DNA from: Achatina immaculata | Taxonomy: Eukaryota > Mollusca > Gastropoda > Stylommatophora > Achatinidae | Length of the DNA stretch: 64,000 nt | Direction: 5' to 3' | Assembly: GCA_009760885.1 (NCBI GenBank) | Contig: CM019704.1 | Span: forward strand, 17,845,929-17,909,928 | Shown: one piece after another, positions 1-10,834 of the stretch | Position numbering within the stretch: position 1 is the first letter of the stretch | Layout: each line of letters starts with the position of its first letter | Position numbers and translations under genes: made by a program | Notes under the pieces: generated by a model | Databases searched by the model: none | Told to the model about the DNA's origin: nothing | The model's input: the letters and a program-made list of their open reading frames with translations, nothing else

Positions 1-834
1 GTAGGACTGGTGTTACTCCAACCCTTGCCCTGATGGTGTCATTCGAGATGTGGTCTCTTCTTGTTATAATCAGCATTCCCCTTAAACAACTCATTTCTCT
101 CGTGATGATTTTTTTCTTTTGTTTTTAGTTGTCTCCGTGTCTGACATTGACAGTGCAGAGTTGGGAGGAAAACTGTGTTCTACAGTGCTCTTTTTTTTCC
201 TTTTTAACTGTGATGTATATGTTTCCCAGTAAAGGCGTCAGTTGTCCAATCACCTGACTTGCTTTACCTGCATCTGTTCTAGAGTTTTGGCATTGATTAT
301 TCCCCCGATTATATTGCGAAGAAAGCAAAACAAAACAAAAAAAAGTGAAATATAGGCTGTGGTAAATGAATGGATTCAATATGAAGGTAGATAGAGGTGC
401 ATGGTGCAGTTTTACAAGGTGGCAGATAAAGGTAGATGGAGGGTTCAATGTGACGTTTACAGGGTCTAGATGTCCACATCATTTCGTACAAGCAAACATG
501 AGATACTGTGTTAGCGCGCATAGTTTTCTTGGGAATTCGGTCAGACTGGAAACCGATGTTGGAAACATCACACCTGCCCGCTTGTACTTTCAGAGGCGCC
601 AGACATCCCATTTTGCACAGCTGAGTAATCGGTCAGATCCTTAGAGATGGAAAGGTCTAAAAATCCCTTTTTTTTTCCAAGCCATGAAGACACATATTGG
701 GAAAACGGTGCTCGGACCAAGTCTATCGGCTTACTACTCTATTTGCGAAAAGTGAGCTCTGTGATACAGTAGGATTTGCCTGGTAGTTGCTCTGCTTTTT
801 AATCAGAAATGTAATTGACATTTGCTTCGCTTAC
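1..834. other. Probable intron 2 sequence of the receptor gene, no exon recognised
   Basis: This lies downstream of the second receptor exon's donor. I looked for a TM5-containing exon with a phase-2 acceptor on the minus strand and saw none. The ORFs here (125-448 and 309-611) show no transmembrane pattern that continues the receptor. One short stretch at 386-422 matches the end of the Penelope element at 56.6 kb. Confidence 0.5.
386..422 (+). repeat. 37-bp footprint of a Penelope-element terminal repeat
   Basis: The bases from GGTAGATAGAGGTG through the AAGGTGG end nearly match the outer end of the inverted repeats at 56588 and 58449. The similarity stops abruptly to the right. It may be a solo remnant of the same family inside the receptor intron. 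Confidence 0.45.
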
Positions 835-1035
835 CTGCTAAACTCGTGGTAGAACAAGGCGTAGAATAATGAGATCATTATGGACACAAACAACATTATA
901 ATGTATACGTGTCGGATGAAATGTGCAGAAATGACCTTCAGAGGCCTCTTGACGCTGAGATAGCGTATGACGGTCAGGTAAGTGATGCACCAGTTGCTGG
1001 TCGCGGTCAGGATAAAGTATACTGTTTTATACGTT
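835..1035 (-). CDS. Class A G-protein-coupled receptor, second coding exon (TM3, TM4), gene continues off the left edge
   Basis: This 201-base exon continues the receptor begun at 7216. The acceptor is a pyrimidine-rich tract ending TTCTAG at 1036. The first base completes the split codon AG|A (Arg132), so the phases match. TM3 follows Cys131 directly. The motif VIRYLSVKRPL places Arg156 exactly 25 residues after Cys131, the family spacing from C3.25 to R3.50; the usual D/E of the DRY motif is Ile here. TM4 is about residues 172-194 and lacks the usual Trp. The exon ends CAG before a strong donor GTAAGC at 834, again in phase 2. TM5-TM7 are not in 1-834 and must lie beyond the window. The intron between the two exons is 5786 bp and contains a LINE, a mariner fragment and triplet repeats. 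The protein is a host gene, not a repeat: I see no second copy in the window. Confidence 0.85.
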
Positions 1036-1069
1036 CTAGAAAATAACAGAACATAAATGTCAAGATAAG

Positions 1070-1612
1070 CTGTGTACATGTTTATAAACAGAAAATGAAC
1101 GCGAAAACAGACTGTGTACATATTAGTAAACATAACAAATAAATGTGAAGTTTAGCTGTGTACAAGTTAGTAAAAAAAAACAAATAAGTGTGAAGATTAA
1201 TTGCGCACATATTATTAAAAAAACCCAAATAAACATGATTAGCTGTGTACATGTTAGTTTAAAAAAAAACAAATAAATGTGAAGATTAACTGTATACATG
1301 TTAGTAAAAAAAATAAATGTGAAGATTAACTGTGTACATGCCAGTAAAAAAATTAATGTGAAGATTAACTGTATATATATATTTGTAAAAAACCCAAATA
1401 AATGTGAAGATTAACTGTGCATATGTTATTAAAAAAACCAAATAAACGTGAAGATGAGCTGTGTACATGTTTATAAACAGAAAATAAAAGTGAAAACAAA
1501 CTGTGTTCATGTTAGTAAACATAAGAAATAAATGTGAAGATGAGCTGTGTACATGTTTATACACAAAATATAAATGTGAAGATGAGTGTTGTACATGTTT
1601 ATACGCAAAAAA
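1070..1612. repeat. Minisatellite, about 40-bp unit, AT-rich
   Basis: About a dozen imperfect copies of a unit containing AAATGTGAAGATTAACTGTG and GTACATGTTAGTAAAA. Spacing is about 40 bp. The array begins within about 35 bases of the receptor's second exon, on its intron side. The ORFs on either strand here are by-products of the repeat. Confidence 0.85.
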
Positions 1613-1665
1613 TGATCATATGTATGTGCGAACGAAGAAGAAGAAGATCATATGTATGTATATTT

Positions 1666-1798
1666 ATGTCTATGTATGTATGTATGTATGTATGTATGTA
1701 TGTATGTATGTATGTATGCATGTAATGTATTTATGTATTAATGTATGTATGTATGTATGTATGTATGGATGGATGGATGGATGGATGGATGGATGTAT
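1666..1798. repeat. (TATG)n / (GATG)n microsatellite
   Basis: Long tetranucleotide runs of TATG switch to GATG near 1766. Confidence 0.95.
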
Positions 1799-2599
1799 GG
1801 ATGTTGTTGTATGTTGAACTGTCACTACGTACACACTGAGTCATCACACATACGCTCATCCGCCACTAGGCCACGCCGCACACATATGAGAGGCAAATGT
1901 GTACAAGACGCAGACTAAAAATAATCAATATTAGTGCCAGGCTTTCTTGTCTTTTAGTAAAGAACTTCTGGATAACAGTATCAATATTTTAGATAATACT
2001 TCACACCTTGCTCTGACATGGAAAGGACATCACTGTCCCAAACGAGTAAATCCTTGAACCCTGAAAGCTTCTGCAAAGCTTGCCAGTGTTAACATGATAC
2101 CAGTTTTCCTCAGTTATTAGGTCACACAAAAGCAATGCTTTTCCATCTTTGTAACTGGTACATTTCTCCTTGTTCTAGACATTTTTATACTTTTTTTTTC
2201 AATATTCATCTTAAAAAAAATGAAGACTATAAAAGGAAAGGAATCTACTAATGAGTGATTTATATGCCATGCTTACGAAAATCCTGCATACTCCGCGCTT
2301 CTTGTGTTCAAGATTTGTATCATTTGTTTCTCGCTTTCTGATTGGTGATTTGTTTGGCATAGTCGAATTGTTGATTATCATTTCGAGGCGCGAGTAATCC
2401 TCTCTTGTCGCTCACTGACACACCGTCGTTTAGCTCTATTATTCGTACATAAATAGCTCGACGGACATACAGGAGTAAAGAAAAACGTCCATGTTATTCA
2501 GATATGGCTGATATTTCGCTATAGTGAATGACATTCGTTGAAAAAGTTGATAACGACAATATATCAAAGTTTGAAATCGGGGTTCTTTTTTTGTGTTAC
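1799..2599. other. Unassigned intron sequence
   Basis: AT-rich sequence with no ORF of note, no recognisable repeat family and no exon signature. It lies within intron 1 of the receptor. Confidence 0.4.
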
Positions 2600-4625
2600 T
2601 TGTTTATTAAACGACCAAGAACTGCGAGGACAACACAAAGTTATTATAACAGATAGATACGATGCAATAGCAAAGATAAATAGTATAGATGAACAGTGGG
2701 CAATGTTAAGAGACTCTATCCATCAAACCGTTAAGGAGATAATGCCACCAAAAAAAGAAGCCCCTAAAAGTAAATGGATGACAGATGACATCTTAGGACT
2801 GATGGACAAGAGGAGGAGGAGTAAAAATAACCAAGAAAAATATAGCAAGATAAATAAAGAAATAAGACGCAAATGCAGAGAAGCAAAGGAAGTGTGGTTA
2901 AATGAACAGTGCAGACAGATAGAGGACTCTTATAATAAAGACAGCAAAAACATGCACAAACGAATTAGTGAACTCACAGGCAGGAAAACAAAATATACCA
3001 CAGGATGCCTGAAATCGAAAGAAGGTAAAATGTTAATGGGAAAAGAAGACATTGTGGACAGGTGGACAGAGTATATTGGTGAGCTATATGGAGGAGAAAG
3101 ACCAGAATTAACACCAGATACTGAAAACTGTGATGGACCATCAATACTTGAAGATGAAATCATAGATGCCATCAAACACATGAAGAAGGGAAAAGCAACT
3201 GGGCCTGATAATATAACAATAGAAGAAATAGAGGCACTAGAGGAGACAGGAATAAAAATAATAACCAAGTTATTGAATGACATTTACAACAGTGGTTATA
3301 TGCCCAGTGACCTGCTTAAATCCATGTTTATAGCACTACCAAAGAAACCAGGTGCAAAGGAATGTGATGACCACCGGACTATCAGCCTCTCATGTCACAT
3401 AACGAAGCTACTTCTGAGAATCATTATGAGAAGAACAAGGAAAAAGATCAAAATGGAAATAGCAGATGAACAGTTTGGATTTGTTGAAGGAAAGGGAACA
3501 CATAATGCCATTTATGCTTTACAAACACTAACAGAAAGAGCTTTAGAAGTACAGAAAGATCTCTACTTATGCTTCATTGATTACACCAAGGCATTCGACA
3601 AGGTGAAACATAATGCAATTATTAAAATCCTTGAAGACATCAGTATAGACGGCAAAGACCTGAGGATTGTAAAACATCTATACTGGCAGCAAGAAGCAGC
3701 AATTCGAGTTGAAAATAGAATTGGAAAATATCAACCTATAAAACAATGGGTGCGACAAGGATGTGCACTATCTCCAGATCTTTTTTTTTTCTGTACAGCG
3801 AGAATATTCTAAGAACGATTATCACAGAACCAGGCATAAAAATTGGAGGATACAATATTAACAACCTTCGGTATGCTGACGACACAGTACTGATAGCTGA
3901 GAACCAACAAGACCTGCAAAATCTCTTGGATAAAGTCGCCAAAGAAAGTGAACAGAAAGACCTTACTTTGAACACTAAAAAGACAGAGACTATGGTTATA
4001 TCTAAGAAACAGAATCCACCAACATGCAGTATTAAATTAAACTGAACTATTCTAAAGCAGGTGCAGAAATTCAAATACCTTGGATTAGTAATAACTTCAG
4101 ATGGGAAATGCAGAACACAAATTAGGAACAGAATAGGCCAAGCAAAGACTGCATTTCAGAGAATGAGAAACATATTATGCAACACATCCTTATCAATGAC
4201 TGTTAGAGAACGAGTCCTAAAATGCTATATTGAACCTATCTTGTTATATGGAAGTGAATCATGGACAATAGGCAGGTCTGCAAAAAAATCATTGGAAGCA
4301 GCAGAAATGTGGTTTATTAGAAGAATGTTGCGAATCCCCTGGACAGCAAAAATAACTAATGAAGAATGTATGAGAAGAGCTGGAGAGACAAAAAATTTGT
4401 CAAAAAGATAAGAGAGAGACAATGTACTTTCATAGGACATGCAATGAAAACATTATAATAACAGGAAAAATAGAAGGAAGAAGATCAAGAGGAAGACCAA
4501 GAGAAATTATACTGGACAGTCTGACGGGATGATGTGAGAGGAGATCACGAACTGAGCTGATGGCCTGCATGAAGGATCGTGTATTCTGGAGAAGCATAAT
4601 AGCCAACGCCAGTCAGCACGGCACC

Positions 4626-4626
<1 letters not shown>
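2600..4626 (+). pseudogene. LINE family A (RTE/BovB-like) reverse transcriptase, 5'-truncated and broken
   Basis: This non-LTR retrotransposon copy lacks the endonuclease domain. Homology starts near 2600, and the reverse transcriptase runs through the fingers ([28 protein letters not shown]), [16 protein letters not shown], palm motif [23 protein letters not shown] and the catalytic LRYADDTVLIAE. The later ESWTIGRSAKKS and RRMLRIPWTAKITNEE blocks are the usual C-terminal region of RTE-type proteins. A run of about twelve T near 3781 shifts the frame, a TGA interrupts at 4042-4044, and a further shift lies near 4410. The element is therefore dead. It sits in the receptor's first intron on the opposite strand to the receptor. 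A copy at 21.7-23.3 kb is close enough to read the lost bases by alignment. Confidence 0.9.
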
Positions 4627-4656
<30 letters not shown>

Positions 4657-4661
4657 GATGT
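4626..4661 (+). repeat. (GAT)n tail of the LINE A copy
   Basis: Imperfect TGATGATGA repeats directly follow the C-terminal codons. RTE-clade LINEs characteristically end in a short tandem repeat rather than poly-A. The same tail ends the copy at 23.27 kb. Confidence 0.8.
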
Positions 4662-4814
4662 TGTTTATTTATTCGTTTTCGGGAACTGAAGAGTGTGTCC
4701 AAAAGAGCCTTCATATGTAAAGATTTTGATAAGGTGTACGTCCAATAGGGCGCCTAATGAGGAGACTGCTAGATGATGTCCAAGGGGTTCTACGAAGACA
4801 CTGAATGTCATTGC

Positions 4815-4910
4815 TCGTTGCCATGTACCTGTATTGCCATATACCCGTATTACCTTATACCTGTATTGCTTATACCTGTATTGCCATATACCTGTATTGC
4901 ATGTATCTGT
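4815..4910. repeat. Short tandem repeat, about 17-bp unit
   Basis: Several copies of CCTGTATTGCCATATAC with one-base changes. Confidence 0.6.
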
Positions 4911-4968
4911 AGCTTTTTGGCACAGATAAGAATGTTTCCTATATTTTCAATAATACTCTTTACGCGTA

Positions 4969-4970
4969 TT

Positions 4971-5041
<71 letters not shown>

Positions 5042-5305
5042 GCACTACTAGTAGTAGTATAAGTGTAAGTAGGTGCTGAAATGTTTGATGCTGTTGAGAA
5101 ACAAATCGAGCGAACATCTCCAAGTTGACTTTGTAGCATTCTGAGCGATCTAACGAAAACTTCTTGGAACAGCTCATCGCTGTTGATGGATCATTGTTAC
5201 ATTGTCTTGGTCCGGAGACCAAACAACAGTCCTGGCAGTGGCGATACTCAGGTTCTTTACGGCTCAAGAAATACAATAGTAGTAGTAGTAATAAGTAGTA
5301 GTAAT

Positions 5306-5337
<32 letters not shown>

Positions 5338-5803
5338 AGTAGTAGTAAGTACCACATGTGCTTCATTAGTAGTAAGTAGTAGTTAGTAGTAGTAATAGTA
5401 AGTAGTAGTAGTAGTAGTAATAGTAGTAATAAGTAGTAGTAGTAGTAGTAGTAAGTAGTAGTAGTAATAGTAGTAGTAAGTAATAGTAGTAGTAGTAAAT
5501 AGTAGTAGTATTAAGCAGTAGTTAGTAATAGTAGTAGTAGGAAGTAGTAGTAGTAAGTAGCAGTAGTATAGTAGTAATTAGTAGTAAGTAGTAGTAGTAG
5601 TAGTAGTAGTAAGTAGTAGTAGTAATTAGCAGTAGTAGTTGTAGCAGTAGTAAGTTGTAGTAAGTAGTAATAGTAGTACTAGTAGTTGAAGTAAATACTA
5701 TTAGTTGTAGTAAATAGTAGTACTAGTAGTAGTAATAGTTAGCACTAGTAGTAGTAGTTAGTAGTAATAGCAACAGTAATAGTAGTAGTAGTAGTAATAT
5801 TAA

Positions 5804-5834
<31 letters not shown>

Positions 5835-5850
5835 AGTAGTAGTAGTAGTG
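4969..5850. repeat. (TAC)n block followed by a long imperfect (AGT)n block
   Basis: A pure TAC run at 4969-5041 meets a short AGT run at 5048. After 200 bases of unique sequence, an AGT-rich tract with AAGT and TTAG interruptions runs from 5275 to 5850. The two blocks are reverse complements. The long Tyr, Thr and Val ORFs here are artefacts. Confidence 0.95.
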
Positions 5851-6044
5851 TCAGTCTGACCCAAAAGCCAGCAGGAAAGGTCATGGCCACTATTTATTTG
5901 GGAGAATGAAAGTACTTTGTTGATATTTCTTTTCTCCCGATGGGCCAACCACTTGACGCAGAATACTTCTCTGAAACTTGCTGCGCTCATTAAAGAATGA
6001 AATGAGAGAAAAAATGGCGAAGGAAGCTGTGGAAGGGTTTGAGT

Positions 6045-6175
6045 GCACTGATCATCAACCCTACTTACCAGATCTCCCCCCACCTGACTACTTCCTGTTT
6101 CCCAACCTTGAAAAACTGAAGGGGAGGAAATCGAAGGAGATAGCAACAAAAACAAAGCAGTGTTTCAGTGACTAG
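6045..6175 (+). pseudogene. Mariner transposase C-terminal fragment
   Basis: The reading frame contains HQPYLPDLPPPDYFLFPNLEKLKGRK, split here as HQPYLPDLPPPDYFLF and PNLEKLKGRK. It matches the HPPYSPDLAPSDYFLF region that holds the third catalytic Asp of mariner transposases. Nothing convincing precedes it, so it is an isolated relic inside the receptor intron. Confidence 0.7.
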
Positions 6176-6815
6176 ATATCAGATTTTTTTTTGGGGGTGG
6201 GGGTGATTTGGAAGGGTTAAAGAAACTTGAAAAACTATGTTCGACGTGTGTTGAATTTTGGGGTGAATATGAGAATAGCGAGCAAGTTTCATGGCTCTAG
6301 ATCATTCCCCTACTTGGATCGGTCCTGAACTTCTCAGCACTCTCTCGTAGAATTAAAATTGTCTACACATTTCGGAATATGTTAAGAAGTATCACAATCT
6401 TCCGGGTAATGTGAAATCATGAATTGATTTTCTATGTCGCTTAATGATGGTGCAAATGTTTACATCCCTTTAACCCTCATATAAAGGGCGCGAGCAAAGA
6501 TACTGACGACAGCGAGGTTTCGATAGGTCTACAGAAAAACAAGCACGAGGACAATAGCGGGACAAACGAGTTAACACCAAAGTTCATGTGACAGGAACGA
6601 ATTTCGACGCGGAGCTCAGCAACATGGCTACAGTAGGGCCAAAAGATCAAGGAAAATGTAGACACCAACACTGTGTCCTTTACTCGCCTGTACGGCGTGA
6701 TAAGGCCACCTTTCCTTTTACCTTTCTGCTGTAGGCGCAGCGCATGACGACAATGAATATGATGTTAATAACGATTTCCGTGAGGTATAATAAGAAGATT
6801 TTACTCTGATATTAC
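6176..6815. other. Unassigned intron sequence
   Basis: No coding signal or repeat recognised. It ends at the donor of the receptor's first coding exon. Confidence 0.4.
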
Positions 6816-6821
6816 ACCCAC

Positions 6822-7216
6822 CTGCAGTACGAAATGGACCAGTCGCTAATATTTCTTCCAGTCACGCCCTCTACGAGATACTGCAGCACCACAGCAAACA
6901 TAACCACAAGGTCCAGCATCGCTAGGAACCTCTGTCCAATGGCGAAGGCGTTCATGATGAACACCCTCTGGAACAAAACCAGTAGGGAGTACGAATTAGC
7001 GATCACACCGGTCAGGAAGAATATACACATGAACACAACCAGGATCAGTTTACGGATGGTCCGATAGTTGTCTATAAAATGTTCATCAGGTTTTGGAAAT
7101 CTGCCGTGTCTTGGTGTTACGTCTATGTAAAACCCTCCTAAATAGTCATCGGTATTGTCCCGTTCAAGGTAGGGATGCGTGTATATCTCGGAGGAGAAAT
7201 TTGTCGTCACAGGCAT
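6822..7216 (-). CDS. Class A G-protein-coupled receptor, first coding exon (N-terminus, TM1, TM2)
   Basis: This exon encodes residues 1-131 plus two bases of codon 132 of a rhodopsin-like receptor of the plasma membrane. A hydrophilic N-terminus of about 54 residues has an N-glycosylation sequon at Asn6 (NFS). TM1 spans about residues 55-82 with Asn74 in GVIANSYSLLVL, matching N1.50. TM2 carries Asp102 in FLAMLDLVVM, matching D2.50. A second sequon (NIS, Asn122) lies in the first extracellular loop before Cys131 (C3.25). The exon ends CAG before the donor GTGGGT at 6821. On the acceptor side a long pyrimidine tract ends in AG at 7231-7230, only 13 bases before the ATG, so a 5' non-coding exon lies further right. 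ATG at 7216 is the first Met after that acceptor. The ligand is unknown; peptide receptors have similar layouts, but that is only a guess. Confidence 0.85.
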
Positions 7217-7229
7217 AGCTTGTCCCTTG
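7217..7229 (-). other. Short 5' UTR piece of the receptor exon after a splice acceptor
   Basis: Read on the minus strand, a tract rich in T and C ends CCACACAG at 7230 and is followed by 13 bases and then the ATG. This is a strong acceptor, so the receptor mRNA probably starts in an upstream exon to the right that I could not identify. Confidence 0.6.
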
Positions 7230-7506
7230 CTGTGTGGAAGAAGTAAACAAACAGGATAAAAATCATGATATCGGTTAGTACTGGGCGTAGATACGGGGTC
7301 GAACCCCCGCTCGCTGATGTTGTCAAGACAACTGAAAACAAAAGCACTAATAATTTTATTAATTAACCAGCACAGAGTAGTAGTACATTTCGATTTGCTC
7401 TAAATCACACAAAACATAAAGGATAAACAGACAGGAAAAGAAGAGAAACTATAAATTCAAAGGGTAAAGAATTGGGCACGCAGGCCCGTCTTACATTCTG
7501 CCCTCA

Positions 7507-7562
7507 TCACTCCATCTTTCATTCTTAGAGAGAGAGAGAGAGAGAGAGTTAGAGAGAGAGTG
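7507..7562. repeat. (AG)n microsatellite
   Basis: An AG run interrupted once by TT. Confidence 0.9.
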
Positions 7563-7804
7563 ATACAATGGTTGTCAAGCTGATAAAGGGTGGGTGGAAT
7601 GGATGAATGTGGTTGGGGTAAAGAGTTTGTAGTATAATGCAGTAAGTAAGCCGACAATCTTTTCTAAGTTCAAATAGGGGACAGCCCACTCAAGCTGAAA
7701 GGGGGACGAGGGATTAGAGGGGTGGGGGGTGGGGTTGGGGAAGGATGTAAAGTTAAATTTTAATTTTAATCTTTAGGCTAGGTTTATAATTTTCTTTACA
7801 AAGT

Positions 7805-8142
7805 TTCAATCATGCTTACTTGTGCTTCATTACAGTGTCAATCCTGCCTACTTGTGCTTCATTACAGAGTGTCAATCATGCCTACTTGTGCTTCACTACA
7901 GAGTGTCAGTCATGCCTACTTGTGCTTCATTACAGAGTGTCAGTCATGCCTACTTGTGCTTCATTACAGAGTGTCAGTCATGCCTACTTGTGCTTCACTG
8001 CAGAGTGTCAATCCTGTCTACTTGTGCTTCACTGCAGAATGTCAATCATGCCTACTTGTGCTTCACTGCAGAGTGTCAATCCTGCCTGCTTGTGCTTCAC
8101 TGCAGAGTGTCAATCCTGCCTACTTGTGCTTCACTACGCAGT
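7805..8142. repeat. Minisatellite, 34-bp unit, about 10 copies
   Basis: The unit contains CATGCCTACTTGTGCTTCAT and then TACAGAGTGTCAGT. Starts at 7877 and 7911 give a 34-bp period. Because 34 is not a multiple of three, all three forward frames read the same Cys/Leu-rich peptide in rotation, which explains three overlapping ORFs with no coding meaning. Confidence 0.95.
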
Positions 8143-8144
8143 GA

Positions 8145-8800
8145 ATGTTCTACAAAGTAGTAAAATAATCAAGGATCTGCATCCGAGGAGAAGCATGGTG
8201 ATCAATGGCTGCCGGGTGGGGCACCTGACTGTGCGTCTCTCCCCTCTCCTTCTGTAAGAGTTGACACTAATGGAAACGTTTGAACTAGTAACACAACGGT
8301 TACGCACAGGAAAACACACTTTCTGTTCCATTCACTCCTTAAGCAAGACACCCCCTGCTTAGACTGACGAAAAATATATACAGTATGATCACCAAGGCGT
8401 GTTTAATGGATTACTCCGGATGATGATGAAAATCGACGGTGAGTGAAGCACATCAAGTCACATGTCATATTACTCGCGACGGCACATTGATGACAAGTTC
8501 AAATGACATAGTCTAATATAGAGCACCAAATACGATGAAATACTGGCAAACCATAAACATATCTATTTCATCCATTCTATCGACCACGAGTATAGATTTC
8601 ACAACAGTAGCACTACATCATCTCCGCACTAGACGAAAACCCAGACTTTCACAACATTCCCGTGCAAAGAAAGTCTTATTGCAAGCTCAACCGAGCTCCA
8701 GTAACCCAGACGACCAACCATACACGCTGAGAAATAAAATCACACAGGGAAGTAACTTTATCTAAGTCATTTTTCAGGGTTGTATACCCTTGCTACAACT
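8145..8800. other. Unassigned intergenic sequence
   Basis: No domain, RNA gene or repeat family seen. A 76-codon ORF at 8535-8765 has no recognisable feature. Confidence 0.4.
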
Positions 8801-8804
8801 ACAA

Positions 8805-8872
8805 CAACAACTTGCGGGCCATATGTGACGTTTAACGGCACGGGAAGGATATAAGATATAAGACGATACCCT
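8805..8872 (+). mobile_element. LINE family D, 3'-end remnant
   Basis: GTGACGTTTAACGGCACGGG followed by AAGGATATAAGATATAAGA matches, in reverse complement, the end of family D copies at 10188 and 24163. Only about 65 bases remain. Confidence 0.65.
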
Positions 8873-9335
8873 TACAAACATATTCTGATGATGTTGTAAT
8901 AGGAAACTTAACTTTTACATTACACTAATTTTTTTTAAAAAAGCAACAACAAAGAAAACAGATTACAAGAAACACGCGTTCATCGATGCACAACGAAGCG
9001 TAAAGCTATGCAGAATACTGAGAAAAAGAACACAATGAACTTGTAAAGGAAACGTACGCTGTGTAATCTAAATTCCGATGTTACAGTAACCCGTCGGGAC
9101 TGAATACATATTACCTGTACGTTGCTGTTACTGTGGTGGGATATTCAATACAAGCGGTCTACGAGCTTCAGAAGTACAACTAGTTGCTAGGAATGACCTC
9201 TCGTAAAGCTTGTTATATTAAAACTTCGAGCTGAATACAAGAATTCGTAATAACAAAAAGGGGCACTACTTTGCGGCGCGCATCAAACCATTACGGGTCT
9301 ACAGCAGTTCGTCGGTTTCTTATACAGGTGTGTGG
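8873..9335. other. Unassigned intergenic sequence
   Basis: AT-rich sequence with nothing recognisable. Confidence 0.4.
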
Positions 9336-9371
9336 GTGTGTAGGTGTGTGCGTGGGTGTGTGTGTGTTATT

Positions 9372-9402
<31 letters not shown>
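9326..9402. repeat. (GT)n then (GA)n microsatellite
   Basis: GTGTGTGGGTGTGTAGG repeats run into a GA tract. Confidence 0.9.
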
Positions 9403-9403
<1 letters not shown>

Positions 9404-9404
9404 A

Positions 9405-10100
9405 ATAACAAATGTCATGGTAATCAGCGGAGAAGAAAGAAAGCCAGCAATAAATTTAAAAATAAATGAAGAATTACTTGAACAAGTGAAAAGCTTCAGG
9501 TATTTGGAGCACAAGATAACACAGGATGGAAAATGAGAAACGGAAATTAACAGAGGAATAGGAATGGCCAAAAAAAAAAAAAAACCTTCATCTGAATGAG
9601 GAAGATCCTAGCATCAAAACAAATATCACAGCAACAGAGATTATGTATCGTAAAACGCTACACATACTCAGTATTCCTTTATGCTGCAGATGCCTGGACC
9701 TTGAATAAGACAACAGAAAAGAAAATCGAGACTCTTGAAATATGGATTTATAGAAGATTAGGGCGTATTTCATGGACAGAAAAGAAAACAAACAACGAAG
9801 TGGTAAACCAACTAGAAGTGAAAAGAGAAATATTGAAAATATAAAAACAGGACAGTTGAGATACTTTGGGTATGTTAAAAGACACCGTACTATACTGAAG
9901 CTCTTCTTGAAAGCAAGATCGAAGGGAAAAGAGCAAGATGACGACAGTGATATAGATGGGCGGATAGCTTCAAGAGATGTACAGGGACAAGCTTGGCCGA
10001 GTGTTCTAAGAAGACAGGAGACAGAGCAGAGTGGAGATTCACTGCGGCCAAACTTTCGTGGGGAGATGGCACGAAATGATAATGATGATGATGATATATA
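9405..10100 (+). pseudogene. LINE family G (RTE-like), reverse transcriptase C-terminal relic
   Basis: Broken frames read LKINEELLEQVKSFRYLEHK, then IVKRYTYSVFLYAADAWTL, then YRRLGRISWTEKKTNNEVV and LRYFGYVKRHR. This order (thumb YLG block, LY-AWTL, RR-ISWT, FGHVKR) is the C-terminal part of an RTE-type LINE. A stop and a poly-A run near 9571 break it. It ends in an ATGATAATGATGATG tail at 10076. The palm domain is absent, so the copy is truncated. Confidence 0.75.
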
Positions 10101-10112
10101 AAGATGTAAGAT

Positions 10113-10170
10113 TTCAGATTATATATATATATAATATAATATAATATAATATAATATAATATAATATAAT
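10113..10170. repeat. AT-rich (TA)n / (TAATA)n microsatellite
   Basis: A TA run followed by repeated ATAATATAAT separates two LINE fragments. The words TCAGATTATA and TATAATCTGG at its two sides are inverted. Confidence 0.85.
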
Positions 10171-10182
10171 CTGGAATCTCAC

Positions 10183-10830
10183 ATCTTTCCCGTGCCGCTA
10201 AACGTCACATAGTGCCCGCATGGTAATTCGCCAAGATTTCCTGTCTTTAGCGAGTTTTTCAATCTCATCAAGGGATGTTATGCCCACTGAACTGGCCTCT
10301 CTTAACAATGTCTTCTTTAGAGTTTCATGTGGTCGACCTATTTTTCTTCGGCCTGTTGTGGTCCACTTGATAGCTCGTTTGGGGATCCTCTGATTGTTTC
10401 TTCTCATCACATGACTGGCATATGTCCATCTTCTTTTTCTGATCACCCATGAGACATGTTGCTTGATCGTATGTCTTATCTCTGCGTTGTTCTTGAGTTT
10501 GTTTCACCACATTTACCGAGTATTTTCCTTAGGCATTTGTTTTCGAAACAGTCTAATTTCTTGTCTATTTCTTTGGTTGTTTTCCAGCTTTCACATGCAT
10601 AAATGAGGGTGGATATTACATTTGATGTGAATAATCTTAACTTAATTTTTGTGCTTATAACTTTTGAGTGCTATATGTTCTCAAGATTCTTGAAGGTCAA
10701 TGCTGCTTTTGCAATTCTTATTCTAACTTCCTTTCTGGTGTCACCATCCTGGTCTATGTAGCTGCCGAGCTGCAAATTGGTTGACTTCTTCAACAGCTGT
10801 TCCTTCAACGTATATTTCTTAGAGTGCTAA
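10183..10830 (-). pseudogene. LINE family D, 3' fragment
   Basis: On the minus strand this carries the C-terminal coding part of the element at 24.2-26.2 kb, including MIRKRRWTYASHVMRRNNQR, KRAIKWTTTGRRKIGRPHET and the final LAKDRKSWRITMRALCDV before the GTTTAG-CGGCACGGGAAAG end. Upstream frames are broken and the reverse transcriptase domain is missing. It is a 5'-truncated copy. Confidence 0.8.
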
Positions 10831-10834
10831 CAGA

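Noticed and set aside
125..611. Overlapping ORFs at the left edge as the missing receptor exons
   Set aside because: No transmembrane pattern or phase-2 acceptor continuing from Arg199.
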